Source: an uncultured Gammaproteobacteria bacterium
GTDB taxonomy: Bacteria; Pseudomonadota; Gammaproteobacteria; Arenicellales; Poriferihabitantaceae
Reading direction: 5' to 3'
DNA length: 64,000 nucleotides
Assembly: GCA_937992195.1 (NCBI GenBank)
Contig: CALKKV010000050.1
Location: 1 to 64,000, forward strand
The notes under the pieces were generated by a model. That model ran no database searches and was not told the origin of the DNA. It was given only the letters and a program-made list of their open reading frames with translations. Positions within the stretch are counted from its first letter, which is position 1. Every line of letters starts with the position of its first letter. Positions 39,746 through 49,289 of this stretch are shown in pieces. The position numbers and the translations under genes were made by a program.

Positions 39746-40867
39746 ATGACTGATCAAATGAAAACCAAGCAGTACGTACCGGGCGAACATCCTGACATGC
39801 CTCCACCTGCCGGAATCTCTGGTCCTGTTGCATGGGTAAAAAACAATCTGTTGTCATCACCGCTAAATGTGGTGTTAACGGTGATCTCACTTTGGGCCCT
39901 TTACAAGATCGTTCCAGGGTCGCTCGAGTGGATGTTCTTTGATGCCGCGTACACCGGAAAAGACCGAAACGAATGTTTAGCGAAAGCGGGTGGCGCGTGC
40001 TGGGCATTTGTTGGTGAACGCTTTGAATTGTTTACCTATGGTTTCTATCCAGCGGAAGAGCGATGGCGTGTAAACCTCGCGTTTATTCTTTTACCTATCG
40101 CGTTGATCCCCATACTTTGGGACAAATGCCCGTTTCGCAAAATCGGTATTTGGTTTGCCATCGCATACCCTTTTATTGCTGGCTGGCTATTACTAGGCGG
40201 ATTCGGGCTGGAATCAGTTCCAACCGATAAATTCGGTGGTTTTATGCTTACCCTGGTGATTGGTGTTACCGGCATCACCTTCTCTCTGCCCATTGGTATC
40301 TTATTGGCGCTTGGCAGAATGTCGAATTTACCGATTATTCGGATGTTTTCTGTTTGCTTTATTGAATTCATTCGTGGCGTGCCATTGATCACTTTGCTAT
40401 TCGTCGCTTCAACCATGTTGAGTTATTTCTTGCCGCCGGGAACATCGTTCGATCTGCTTCTTAGAGTGCTTATCATGGTGACCCTGTTTGCTTCTGCATA
40501 TATGGCAGAAGTTATTCGAGGTGGCTTGCAGGCGATACCCAAAGGTCAAACGGAAGCGGCTGATTCGATGGGTCTAAAATACTGGCAGTCGATGCGATTG
40601 ATCGTCTTGCCTCAGGCGCTGAAAATTTCTATTCCAGGAATTGTGAATACGTTTATCGGTCTCTACAAAGACTCCGTACTGGTAATCGTTATTGGCCTTC
40701 TTGATCCACTGGGCATCGGTCGGGCATCTGTTGCCACCACCGAATGGGGCGGACTTAGCACAGAGATTTATGTGTTCGTCGCCATCTTCTTCTTTATCTC
40801 CTGCTTTGCCATGTCGCGATATTCGCTGTATCTAGAACGCAAGCTGGAAACCTCTCATAAAAGGTAA
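39746..40867 (+). CDS. aapM: General L-amino acid ABC transporter, permease
   Basis: A 373-residue permease of the AapM/BztC type. The N-terminus [30 protein letters not shown] and [28 protein letters not shown] are subfamily marks; the EAA loop is [47 protein letters not shown]. It is 9 bases after aapQ with GGAG before the ATG, and 5 bases before aapP, so the three membrane-complex genes are tightly coupled. Confidence 0.94.
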   Translation: MTDQMKTKQYVPGEHPDMPPPAGISGPVAWVKNNLLSSPLNVVLTVISLWALYKIVPGSLEWMFFDAAYTGKDRNECLAKAGGACWAFVGERFELFTYGFYPAEERWRVNLAFILLPIALIPILWDKCPFRKIGIWFAIAYPFIAGWLLLGGFGLESVPTDKFGGFMLTLVIGVTGITFSLPIGILLALGRMSNLPIIRMFSVCFIEFIRGVPLITLLFVASTMLSYFLPPGTSFDLLLRVLIMVTLFASAYMAEVIRGGLQAIPKGQTEAADSMGLKYWQSMRLIVLPQALKISIPGIVNTFIGLYKDSVLVIVIGLLDPLGIGRASVATTEWGGLSTEIYVFVAIFFFISCFAMSRYSLYLERKLETSHKR

Positions 40868-40872
40868 CTCCC

Positions 40873-41646
40873 ATGAACGAATCCGTTAACACAGAAGCCG
40901 CAGTCGACTCGAAACTGGCAGTTGAAATTCGCCAAATGCACAAGTGGTACGGCCAATTTCATGTTTTGAAAGATATCAATTTGGACGTGACGCGAGGCGA
41001 AAAAATCGTTATTTGCGGACCTTCTGGCTCTGGTAAATCGACAATGATCCGATGTATCAATCGCCTGGAGGAACATCAACAAGGAGATATTATTGTCGAT
41101 GGCGTAGAACTCACTAACGACCTGAAAAATATTGAAGCCGTGCGCCGAGAAGTGGGCATGGTGTTTCAACATTTTAATTTGTTTCCTCACCTCACGGTTT
41201 TAGAAAATTGTGTTCTCGCGCCGATTTGGGTGCGTAAAACGCCACGTAAAGAAGCCGAAGAAATCGCAATGCAGTATCTTGAGAGAGTAAAAATTCCAGA
41301 TCAAGCATTGAAATTTCCTGGACAATTATCGGGCGGTCAGCAGCAACGTGTAGCGATCGCAAGAAGTCTGTGTATGAAGCCGCGCATTATGTTGTTTGAC
41401 GAACCAACTTCTGCACTGGATCCGGAAATGATCAAAGAAGTATTGGACGTTATGATCGAGCTGGCGAGCGAAGGTATTACGATGCTTTGTGTAACCCATG
41501 AAATGGGGTTTGCGAAAACCGTAGCAGATCGAGTTATTTTTATGGATGGCGGTGAGGTTATCGAAGAAAACAAACCCGATTCATTCTTTGACAACCCACA
41601 GCACGAGCGAACCAAGTTGTTCCTTAGTCAAATTCTGGATCACTAA
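40873..41646 (+). CDS. aapP: General L-amino acid ABC transporter, ATPase
   Basis: A 257-residue ABC ATPase of the polar amino acid family. Walker [11 protein letters not shown]-loop [16 protein letters not shown], signature LSGGQQQR, Walker [16 protein letters not shown] and switch VTHEM are all intact. The opening [21 protein letters not shown] is the GlnQ/AapP pattern. Last gene of aapJQMP, with a hairpin terminator 29 bases downstream. Confidence 0.96.
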   Translation: MNESVNTEAAVDSKLAVEIRQMHKWYGQFHVLKDINLDVTRGEKIVICGPSGSGKSTMIRCINRLEEHQQGDIIVDGVELTNDLKNIEAVRREVGMVFQHFNLFPHLTVLENCVLAPIWVRKTPRKEAEEIAMQYLERVKIPDQALKFPGQLSGGQQQRVAIARSLCMKPRIMLFDEPTSALDPEMIKEVLDVMIELASEGITMLCVTHEMGFAKTVADRVIFMDGGEVIEENKPDSFFDNPQHERTKLFLSQILDH

Positions 41647-41674
41647 CCAAGTTTCGAAATACGCTCCAAAATAA

Positions 41675-41711
41675 ATGGAGGCTGTCTTAGGATGACGGCC
41701 TCCATGATTTT
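41675..41711 (+). terminator. Hairpin terminator after aapP
   Basis: The stem ATGGAGGC/GCCTCCAT (41675-41682 with 41698-41705), extendable by a few pairs, is followed by GATTTTCTT. The T-run is short and interrupted, so termination may be partial. It separates aapP from a convergent gene. Confidence 0.65.
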
Positions 41712-41760
41712 CTTGCAGAACCGCTAGATCTCTCCCTTTTACTGCGAACAACAACCTCTT

Positions 41761-42165
41761 TCAGTAGCCAAGCTCTGCCATCACGACGCGTAACGGATCG
41801 GTCATAGTTATCGGCATCTTGTTTTTGTCGACAGAGTGGCTCTGATAAATATGTGCACTTCGAGAAATTAAATCTTCCGTTTTTTGAATCAATCCAAGGC
41901 GCTCGCTCGCTCCTTTTCCGTAGATTGTTTCCGCCCAGCTACATACAACTTCAAGCTGTTCATCAAGGGGAACGCCAGCAAATACTGATGCGTTTTGTGA
42001 CCAAAGCGTCGCAAGAGGACGAACCGTCGTGTTATCGACGTTACGCGCCAATCTCTTAAGCTTTCGCACTTCCCAGTGTTTAGCGGGGCTAGATAGTTGC
42101 ATTTTAAGCAACGCTTTTCTCCGATTTTGTAGTATTTTTAAAAAGTCCGACGCACTGTTTCGCAA
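41761..42165 (-). CDS. Small protein of unknown function
   Basis: Up to 134 residues, basic in its N-terminal half (LKRLARNVD, HWEVRKLKR), no signal peptide, membrane segment or motif I recognise. The first codon is uncertain: TTG at 42165, a TTG at 42111 preceded by GGAG, or ATG at 42102 (MQLSSPAKHW). It stands alone on the minus strand between aapP (convergent) and an acyl-CoA ligase gene. An inverted repeat lies in its promoter region. Confidence 0.5.
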   Translation of the reverse strand: MRNSASDFLKILQNRRKALLKMQLSSPAKHWEVRKLKRLARNVDNTTVRPLATLWSQNASVFAGVPLDEQLEVVCSWAETIYGKGASERLGLIQKTEDLISRSAHIYQSHSVDKNKMPITMTDPLRVVMAELGY

Positions 42166-42197
42166 GGGCTTTTTAAAGTATGAATAATTTTTATGGT

Positions 42198-42234
42198 TTC
42201 ACTTTAACAGTAAAAAGTGAATATACAGTGAAAA
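42198..42234. promoter_or_regulatory. Inverted repeat upstream of the small unknown gene
   Basis: TTCACTTT (42198-42205) and AAAGTGAA (42214-42221) form an 8-bp inverted pair spaced by 8 bases, and a further AGTGAAAA follows at 42227-42234. The site is 33 bases before the most distal start of the small gene, a usual operator position. The regulator is unknown. Confidence 0.4.
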
Positions 42235-42277
42235 TTCTCTCAGCCCCTCTCCTGAGAACGACACAGTCTTAATCAAG

Positions 42278-43849
42278 CTAACTTAAGTTCGCCCCGATCA
42301 ATGCCGATCTGATCAAGTGTTTCTGTATTTTTCCTACCGAGGTTTTTGGCAATTCCTTTTGGAAAATAATTTCTTCGGGAACGCGAAAAGAGGCCAAACG
42401 CTCGGCACAAAATGCAATGAGATCCGCCGCGGAGACGGTCTTTGATTCTTTTAGCACCACAACTCCAACAATCTTCTCATCCCTGACATCGTCTGGCAAA
42501 CCAACTACCGCGCTCTCAAAGACTGCGGGATGCTGCTGTATCACTGACTCAACTTCTCCCGCCGAAACATTCTCTCCGGATCGTTTAATCATATCTTTAA
42601 TGCGATCAACAAAAACAAAATAGCCGCTCTCGTCGACAAGAGCATTATCACCGGTATACAGCCAGCCCCCTCGAATTGTCTCTTCAGTCGCTTTGGGGTT
42701 TTTGAAATATCCGAGCATAATGGTTTCCCCGGGAATACCTTCAACAATAATTTCCCCTTGTTGCCCGGCGGCAACCGGATTGTTCAACGCATCTACCAGT
42801 TGCACATTATATCCCCCTGCTGTTTTACCAATGGTTTGATTCCTTCGTTCTCCATGCCATGGATTCATCAGCGGCGGTCCCATGGTCTCAGTCATCCCCC
42901 AAAGCTGCCCCAGGGGCGCTGCGAACCGTCGCTCCCATTCATGTAACTGCTGTTCACTGAGGCTTTGTGCAAAAATCACCGCGCGCAAATCATTATCAAG
43001 ATCCGCCGCATTTTCAGGCTGCGCAAGAATCATTCGCATGGGTGCCGCAAACAAACTTGCCACAGTGCATTGGTGATAACGACAGCGGTTGAAATATCTG
43101 CTGGCACTAAAGCGATCCATGAGCGCCACGCTCGCGCCACGCAGCATCGCGCTCATCACAGAATAATATTGTGCATTACCATGGAAAAGCGGAAGTACAA
43201 CAAAGTGTCGGTCTGCCCTGGTTAAACTAATCGCATCAGCAACCGTAGCTCCTGCCTGAATATAGTTGGCATGGGTCACCATTACCCCTTTCGGTTTTGA
43301 AGTGGTCCCCGAGGTATACATAATCGCCATCAGGCCTCGAGAACTTGCCGGACAGGTAAAACTATCCTTTGAGAAATGCTGTATTGCTTTTAAAAAGCCG
43401 ACATCTTTCTGATCACAGTAAATAACCTGCTGCAGCGATGGCGAATCACCGGCACAGTTCGCAAGCGTTTTCTCGCAACTTTGCACCGTGAAAGACAGCT
43501 TCGCGCCGCTGTGATCGAGCAAATAGACCATCTCCAATGCAGAAGCCAGCACATTAGTTGGCATCATCACCGCGCCAATTCGCGCAATCGCAAACCACAG
43601 CAGCAAAAATTCCGGGCAATTTGGCAGATGCAGATTGATCACATCGCCCTTGTAAACGCCAAGATCTGTCAGATAGCGGCAAACCTGGTTCACCTGCTGA
43701 TCAAATTCCCGATAAGTCCAGCTTGCTTCATAGGGCGGCCCTTCTTTAGAATCCGCCTGTCTCTCAAAAGTCAGGAAAATGCGGTCGCCATACCGGTCCG
43801 CGTTTGTGGTTAAAAGCTGAGAGAGCGTGAGCAAGGAAGGTGGGTTCAT
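42278..43849 (-). CDS. Acyl-CoA synthetase, ANL superfamily (CaiC-like)
   Basis: A 523-residue adenylate-forming ligase. P-loop-like motif IMYTSGTTSKPKGVMVTH, the aromatic motif LWGMTETMGPPL, the ribose-binding Asp in GWLYTGDNALVDESGYFVFVDRIKDMIKRSGENVSAGEVE, and the catalytic lysine in LPKTSVGKIQKHLIR are all present, so it should be active. The closest recognisable pattern is crotonobetaine/carnitine-CoA ligase, but the acyl substrate is unknown. It diverges from ald across 172 bases. ATG start. Confidence 0.82.
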   Translation of the reverse strand: MNPPSLLTLSQLLTTNADRYGDRIFLTFERQADSKEGPPYEASWTYREFDQQVNQVCRYLTDLGVYKGDVINLHLPNCPEFLLLWFAIARIGAVMMPTNVLASALEMVYLLDHSGAKLSFTVQSCEKTLANCAGDSPSLQQVIYCDQKDVGFLKAIQHFSKDSFTCPASSRGLMAIMYTSGTTSKPKGVMVTHANYIQAGATVADAISLTRADRHFVVLPLFHGNAQYYSVMSAMLRGASVALMDRFSASRYFNRCRYHQCTVASLFAAPMRMILAQPENAADLDNDLRAVIFAQSLSEQQLHEWERRFAAPLGQLWGMTETMGPPLMNPWHGERRNQTIGKTAGGYNVQLVDALNNPVAAGQQGEIIVEGIPGETIMLGYFKNPKATEETIRGGWLYTGDNALVDESGYFVFVDRIKDMIKRSGENVSAGEVESVIQQHPAVFESAVVGLPDDVRDEKIVGVVVLKESKTVSAADLIAFCAERLASFRVPEEIIFQKELPKTSVGKIQKHLIRSALIGANLS

Positions 43850-44021
43850 GCGATCAGATTAACGCCCAAACAGGCATCTGGCGCAACCCTGAAAAAGCGT
43901 CTGGTACTATAAGAAATCGCTGCAAATCACTACTTTCCAATGCGGCATTTTGCCTTGAGAGTCCGTAGTGATCCTACGCGCCTCTGCCATCCTTAACATA
44001 CTGAATTTTAGAGGAAAAGCC

Positions 44022-45140
44022 ATGTTAGTCGGGGTTCCAAAAGAGATCAAAAATCATGAATACCGTGTCGGAATGACGCCAACCAGCGTCAGGGAGATGG
44101 TCAAGCATGGCCACCAGGTACTCGTCCAGGCTCAGGCTGGAGTGGGTATTAACGCATCAGACGATGAATATCGAAATGCGGGTGCTGAAATTCTTGATTC
44201 CGCTGAAGAGATTTTCGCCCGCGCTGATATGATTGTGAAGGTAAAAGAGCCCCAGGCAGTCGAGCGCAAGATGCTGCGCGAAGGCCAGATTCTCTACACC
44301 TATCTTCACCTTGCCCCCGATCCAGAACAAACCAAAGATCTGGTTGCCAGTGGTGCAACCTGTATTGCGTATGAAACAGTGACTTCGCGCTTTGGTGGCT
44401 TGCCGTTGCTCGCACCAATGTCACAGGTTGCCGGCCGCATGGCGATCCAGGCCGGGGCATATTGTTTAGAGCATCCCCACGGTGGACTGGGCATGCTTCT
44501 CGGTGGTGTACCCGGAGTCGATCCTGCCAAGGTTGTGGTTATCGGCGCTGGCGTGGTCGGAACTCATGCAACGCACATCGCAGTAGGTATGGGTGCAGAT
44601 GTCTGGGTTCTCGATAACAGTCCGATTTCGATAGAGCGTCACTGGCAGCAGTTTGGTCGCAGCACCAACACCGTATTTTCCACCGCAGATGCCCTCGAAA
44701 AGCATGTGTTGGAAGCAGATTTAGTGATTGGCGGCGTACTGGTTCCCGGTGCCGAAGCACCAAAGCTTGTTACCAAAGCAATGGTAAAACAAATGAAGCC
44801 TGGCTCAGTGATTGTCGACGTCGCAATTGACCAGGGAGGCTGCTGCGAAACCGCAAAGCCGACAACTCATGCAGAGCCGACTTATGTAGTCGACGGCGTT
44901 GTGCACTATTGTGTCGCCAATATGCCTGGCGGGGTGCCGCGCACTTCAACCTACGCCCTAAATAACGTAACGTTGCCGTATGCCATTCAGCTTGCCAACA
45001 AAGGTGCAAAAGTCGCCTTGATGGAAGATGAGCACCTGCGCAACGGCCTCAACGTGCACGCTGGCAAAATCACCTATAGACCGGTAGCCGATGACCTGGG
45101 CTACACCTATGTCAGTGCAGAAGAGGCTTTGAACGCTTAA
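44022..45140 (+). CDS. ald: Alanine dehydrogenase
   Basis: A 372-residue NAD-dependent enzyme that converts L-alanine to pyruvate, ammonium and [24 protein letters not shown] opens the protein; Lys75 and His96 ([14 protein letters not shown]) match the catalytic pair; the NAD motif is [12 protein letters not shown] near residue 171. I start at ATG 44022 because AGAGGAAAAGCC precedes it; a longer frame from 43968 lacks this. Next to xsc it can regenerate pyruvate for a taurine:pyruvate aminotransferase, the usual role in taurine degraders. Confidence 0.94.
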   Translation: MLVGVPKEIKNHEYRVGMTPTSVREMVKHGHQVLVQAQAGVGINASDDEYRNAGAEILDSAEEIFARADMIVKVKEPQAVERKMLREGQILYTYLHLAPDPEQTKDLVASGATCIAYETVTSRFGGLPLLAPMSQVAGRMAIQAGAYCLEHPHGGLGMLLGGVPGVDPAKVVVIGAGVVGTHATHIAVGMGADVWVLDNSPISIERHWQQFGRSTNTVFSTADALEKHVLEADLVIGGVLVPGAEAPKLVTKAMVKQMKPGSVIVDVAIDQGGCCETAKPTTHAEPTYVVDGVVHYCVANMPGGVPRTSTYALNNVTLPYAIQLANKGAKVALMEDEHLRNGLNVHAGKITYRPVADDLGYTYVSAEEALNA

Positions 45141-45183
45141 GGCGGAAACGCGAAATGACCTAGTGTCATTAAAGGTACTAGTG

Positions 45184-45232
45184 CAGCGAACAGTAGGATC
45201 AGTTCGCTGTAAACCACGTTTAGCAGTATAGT
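45184..45232 (+). promoter_or_regulatory. Candidate xsc promoter with an 8-bp inverted repeat
   Basis: CAGCGAAC (45184-45191) and GTTCGCTG (45202-45209) form a perfect inverted pair spaced by 10 bases. TATAGT at 45227-45232 could be the -10 box, with no good -35, which places the repeat centre close to -42. That is the position of a class II activator site. A smaller pair ATGAC/GTCAT lies just upstream (45155-45169). Confidence 0.45.
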
Positions 45233-45273
45233 TTGAACAGTTTAAGTAATAGACCAAAAAAGAGGAATTTCTT

Positions 45274-47037
45274 ATGGCTAGAATGACGCCTTCAGAGGCA
45301 TTTGTAGAAACATTAGCGGCAAACGGTGTTACCGATATCTTCGGTATCATGGGCTCTGCTTTTATGGATGCGATGGACATATTCGCACCAGCAGGAATTC
45401 GCTTAATCCCGGTTGTACACGAGCAAGGCGCTGGCCACATGGCGGACGGCTATGCCCGCGTAAGCGGACGACACGGTGTTGTCATTGGCCAAAACGGCCC
45501 TGGCATCAGTAACTGTGTTACCGCTATTGCCGCGGCATTCTGGGCGCATTCCCCGGTCGTCATGATCACCCCGGAAACAGGCACCATGGGCATGGGTCTT
45601 GGTGGCTTCCAAGAAGCTAACCAGCTGCCGATGTTTCAGGAATTCGTCAAGTACCAGGGGCATGTTAACAATCCAAATCGTATGGCCGAATATACAGGTC
45701 GTTGTTTTGATCGTGCGATGTCAGAAATGGGTCCAACCCAACTGAACATCCCACGGGATTATTTTTACGGTGATATCGATGTAGAAATCCCGCAGCCAGC
45801 ACGGCTGGATCGTGGCCCGGGTGGCACCAAGTCGCTGGACGAAGCCGCTGAGATGATTGCAAACGCTAAGTTCCCGATGATTCTTTCTGGCGGCGGTGTA
45901 GTCATGGGAGACGCTATTGAAGACTGTATCGCGCTGGCCGAGCTTATTGGTGCGCCAGTTTGTAACAGCTACCTACACAACGATTCATTCCCGGCGAGTC
46001 ATGATCTCTGGACCGGCTCATTGGGTTATCAGGGTTCGAAAGCAGCGATGAGTCTCATGAGTAAAGCGGACGTCGTAATCGCACTAGGCACCCGTCTTGG
46101 ACCCTTCGGTACACTGCCACAGTATGGTCTGGATTACTGGCCGAAAGATGCCAAGATTATCCAAATCGATGCCGACCACAAGATGCTTGGTCTGGTGAAG
46201 AAAATCTCTGTCGGCATTTGTGGCGACGCTGGTGAAGCAGCACGCGCGCTGGTATCACGTCTTGAGAATATGGAAGTTGCTTGCCTGGCAAATCGCGACG
46301 AACGCGCCAAAGTTGTTGCTGAAGATAAAGCCACCTGGGAGGCGGAGCTCGACAGCTGGATTCACGAAAAGGATGACTTCTCGATGGATATGATCGCCGA
46401 GCAAGAAAAAGAAGAAGGCAGTTGGTTGCATCCTCGTCAGGTACTGCGCGAGCTTGAGAAGGCCATGCCCAAAGACATCATGGTGTCCACCGATATCGGT
46501 AACATCAACGCGGTCGCTAACAGCTACCTGCGTTTTGAGCGCGGCCGCAGTTTCTTCGCGCCAATGAGTTTTGGAAACTGTGGTTATGCACTGCCAACTA
46601 TGATTGGCGCCAAGTGTGCGGCTATGGATCGTCCAGCTCTTGCTTACGCAGGTGACGGCGCTTGGGCAATGAGCATGGTCGAGATCATGACTGCCGTTCG
46701 CCACAACATACCGGTAACCGCAGTCGTTTTCCACAACCGTCAATGGGGTGCTGAAAAGAAAAATCAGGTGGATTTCTACGGTCGTCGCTTTGTTGCAGGC
46801 GAGCTGGAAAACGAAAGCTTTTCTAAAATGGCGATTGCCATGGGCGCGGAAGGTGTCGAAGTCGACCAGCTTGATCAGGTTGGCCCTGCATTGAAAGCGG
46901 CTCTGGATGCGCAGATGAACGAAGGTAAAACGACAGTGATCGAGATCATGTGTACGCGTGAGCTTGGCGATCCATTCCGACGTGATGCGTTGTCAAAGCC
47001 AGTCAGACATCTAGCGAAATATAAAGACTACGTGTAA
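45274..47037 (+). CDS. xsc: Sulfoacetaldehyde acetyltransferase
   Basis: A 587-residue thiamine-diphosphate enzyme that splits sulfoacetaldehyde with phosphate into sulfite and acetyl phosphate, the key desulfonation step for taurine and related C2 sulfonates. N-terminal TPP domain contains Glu50 (VVHEQGAGHMADGYAR); the central domain follows; the C-terminal GDGAW (460-464) through NRQWGAEKKNQVDFYGRRF binds magnesium and pyrophosphate. The motifs QNGPGISN and MSFGNCGYALP are specific to Xsc. An AGAGGA sequence precedes the ATG, and a terminator follows. Confidence 0.97.
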   Translation: MARMTPSEAFVETLAANGVTDIFGIMGSAFMDAMDIFAPAGIRLIPVVHEQGAGHMADGYARVSGRHGVVIGQNGPGISNCVTAIAAAFWAHSPVVMITPETGTMGMGLGGFQEANQLPMFQEFVKYQGHVNNPNRMAEYTGRCFDRAMSEMGPTQLNIPRDYFYGDIDVEIPQPARLDRGPGGTKSLDEAAEMIANAKFPMILSGGGVVMGDAIEDCIALAELIGAPVCNSYLHNDSFPASHDLWTGSLGYQGSKAAMSLMSKADVVIALGTRLGPFGTLPQYGLDYWPKDAKIIQIDADHKMLGLVKKISVGICGDAGEAARALVSRLENMEVACLANRDERAKVVAEDKATWEAELDSWIHEKDDFSMDMIAEQEKEEGSWLHPRQVLRELEKAMPKDIMVSTDIGNINAVANSYLRFERGRSFFAPMSFGNCGYALPTMIGAKCAAMDRPALAYAGDGAWAMSMVEIMTAVRHNIPVTAVVFHNRQWGAEKKNQVDFYGRRFVAGELENESFSKMAIAMGAEGVEVDQLDQVGPALKAALDAQMNEGKTTVIEIMCTRELGDPFRRDALSKPVRHLAKYKDYV

Positions 47038-47065
47038 CAAACAGTCTAAAAAATCGTTTAGATCG

Positions 47066-47100
47066 AAGCCGCTCCCGGGAAAAGGGCGCGGCTTTTCTTA
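47066..47100 (+). terminator. Intrinsic terminator after xsc
   Basis: A stem with arms 47066-47076 and 47084-47094 (AAGCCGC core, one T/C mismatch) and a 7-base loop is followed by TTCTTA after four T. It marks the end of the xsc transcript, so pta is probably transcribed from its own promoter or by read-through. Confidence 0.8.
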
Positions 47101-47190
47101 TTTATAGACCTTATAATCTGACGCCTAAATATTTTTCTGCCGTTTGAAATATGGCAGTAACACTTACCCCCAGTAACAAAAAAAACGATA

Positions 47191-48189
47191 TTGAACACTC
47201 TTTCCCGCATTATCGACGCCGCAAAGTCAGACGTCCGATCAATCGTATTACCTGAAGGTAACGACCCCCGTATTATTGAAGCTGGCGCAAGCATTGCAAA
47301 TGATGGCATTGCCAACGTTGTGCTGATCGGCAACTTAAAAATCATTAAAGGTCTCGCCAAAGATTTATCAATCAATCTTGCCAAAGTCACTCTAGTGGAG
47401 GCTGATGACGAAGCGCCACGGATGAAATACAGCGAAGCACTTTATATGGCGCGCAAAAATAAAGGGGTGACAAAAGAACAGGCCGAGCAGCTGCTGTCTG
47501 ATCCCTTATTGCTTGGCGCCTGTATGGTGCGCTCCGGAGATGCTGACGGTATGGTTGCCGGCGCAACCCACGCGACTGCAGATGTGGTGCGCAGCGCTCT
47601 CCAGGTTATCGGCATGAAAGCCGAAAGCAAGATCGTTTCCAGTTTTTTTATTATGCAACACGACCTGCCCCACCAGGCAATTCAAGGCACTGCGATTTAT
47701 GCCGACTGTGGAATGGTTATCGATCCCAATGCCGAACAACTGGCTTCAATTGCCATGGATTCTGCTGACAGCGCAATTAACCTGACAGGTATCGATCCAA
47801 GAATCGCCTTGCTGAGTTTCTCTACCGCCGGCAGCGCTGAACATGCAAATGTCGACAAGGTGCGTCAAGCGGGTAAATTTATCGAATCACAGCGACCAGA
47901 GCTCGCGCTGATGACCGAAGTGCAGTTTGACGCCGCGATCATTCCTGCAATACTCGAAAGCAAGGCGCCAGACATTCAGGTGACAGCACCCGCTAATATC
48001 TTTGTGTTCCCGGATTTGCAGTCTGGAAATATTGGATACAAAATCGCACAACGTATCGGCGGTGTCCAGGCGATCGGTCCAGTGTTGCAGGGGCTCAACC
48101 AACCAATTAATGATCTATCTCGCGGCTGTAGCGTAGAAGATATCATCAATCTGGTTGCGGTAACCGCGCGACAGGCACAAACCAGTTAA
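47191..48189 (+). CDS. pta: Phosphate acetyltransferase
   Basis: A 332-residue PTA_PTB-family enzyme that converts acetyl phosphate and CoA to acetyl-CoA. SIVLPEGNDPRIIEA, DADGMVAGATHATADVVR and FSTAGSAEH...FDAAI are family landmarks; it is the short form without the DRTGG and N-terminal P-loop domains of E. coli Pta. The start is TTG at 47191, fixed by homology (NTLSRII); no ATG or clear ribosome site. It uses the acetyl phosphate made by Xsc and is followed 20 bases later by dgcA. Confidence 0.93.
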   Translation: MNTLSRIIDAAKSDVRSIVLPEGNDPRIIEAGASIANDGIANVVLIGNLKIIKGLAKDLSINLAKVTLVEADDEAPRMKYSEALYMARKNKGVTKEQAEQLLSDPLLLGACMVRSGDADGMVAGATHATADVVRSALQVIGMKAESKIVSSFFIMQHDLPHQAIQGTAIYADCGMVIDPNAEQLASIAMDSADSAINLTGIDPRIALLSFSTAGSAEHANVDKVRQAGKFIESQRPELALMTEVQFDAAIIPAILESKAPDIQVTAPANIFVFPDLQSGNIGYKIAQRIGGVQAIGPVLQGLNQPINDLSRGCSVEDIINLVAVTARQAQTS

Positions 48190-48209
48190 ACAACTCTTGT
48201 CAATGAGCT

Positions 48210-49280
48210 ATGCAAGTCACCTACCAAACCATTCATCTCCCGAAACGCTTTCCGTTAGCGATTAGTCGAGGCGTCCATGCGGCTTCGAATAATCTATTTA
48301 TGTGGCTGACGTTGAATGGCACGACCGGGGTAGGTGAGATGAGCCCGGGAAAAACCGAAGGCGCCAATACAGCCGAAGCGGCGCAGCAATCTATTGACGT
48401 ATTTATTCAAGAAAATCTCGATGTATTTGATCATGCCAAACCGCAGCCAAATTTTGTGACAACGGTATATGATCTGGCCCGAGAGCAAAACGTCCCCGCT
48501 TGCGCTTTGGCAGCTCTTGATATTGCGCTATGGGACTGGCTTGGTAAATCCAGCCAACAATCGATTCGCCAACTGCTGTCCCTCGAACTACCCACGGTTC
48601 CTACCTCGGTAACCATCGGCATCAATCCACCCGAGGTGGTAAAGGAACGCGTGCCGCTATTGCTTGACGGCACAGGGGTGAAGTCACTAAAAATAAAACT
48701 CGGCTCCCCCGAAGGCATCGCTGCAGACAAAGCCATGTATCAGCAGGTGGTAGAAAGCACCAAACCCTACGAGGTACAACTCAGAGTCGATGCAAACGGC
48801 GGCTGGTCGGTTACCCAAGCCGAAGAGATGATGGTCTGGATTGCAGAACGCGGCGCTGACTATATTGAACAACCGCTAAAAGAAGGCGACGAGGAAGGCC
48901 TTGCTACTTTATTTCCTAATCGTGCATTACCTGTTTATATTGATGAGTCTTGCCGGTTTTCCGAAGATGTAACCAAGTGGCGTGACCGAATCGATGGCGT
49001 AAATATGAAGTTAATGAAATGCGGCGGTATTACCGAGGCGCTGCGCATCATCGAACAAGCAAACAATCACCATTTGAAAACCATGATTGGTTGCATGGGT
49101 GAATCATCGATATCCATTGCCGCCGCGGCGCAGATCACCGGACTCATTGACCATATCGATCTCGACTCACACCTAAACCTTTCCCCCGACCCAGCAACCG
49201 GTGCAAAAATTCAGGATGGCATTATCGTCCCCAATGACCTACCCGGCCATGGAGCCGAGGTTAAATCAGAATTCATGTAA
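48210..49280 (+). CDS. dgcA: Enolase-superfamily epimerase, N-acyl-glutamate racemase type
   Basis: A 356-residue member of the muconate-cycloisomerase/dipeptide-epimerase group. LKIKLG holds the catalytic lysines (161 and 163), metal ligands are in VDANGGW, YIEQPL and DESCR, and the opposite-face lysine in NMKLMKCGG. It pairs with a DUF1611 gene downstream, as in DgcA/DgcN sets that convert D-glutamate to L-glutamate through N-acyl intermediates. A muropeptide L-Ala-D/L-Glu epimerase (YcjG) is the alternative; the pairing favours DgcA. Confidence 0.82.
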   Translation: MQVTYQTIHLPKRFPLAISRGVHAASNNLFMWLTLNGTTGVGEMSPGKTEGANTAEAAQQSIDVFIQENLDVFDHAKPQPNFVTTVYDLAREQNVPACALAALDIALWDWLGKSSQQSIRQLLSLELPTVPTSVTIGINPPEVVKERVPLLLDGTGVKSLKIKLGSPEGIAADKAMYQQVVESTKPYEVQLRVDANGGWSVTQAEEMMVWIAERGADYIEQPLKEGDEEGLATLFPNRALPVYIDESCRFSEDVTKWRDRIDGVNMKLMKCGGITEALRIIEQANNHHLKTMIGCMGESSISIAAAAQITGLIDHIDLDSHLNLSPDPATGAKIQDGIIVPNDLPGHGAEVKSEFM

Positions 49281-49289
49281 AGCTGAGCC

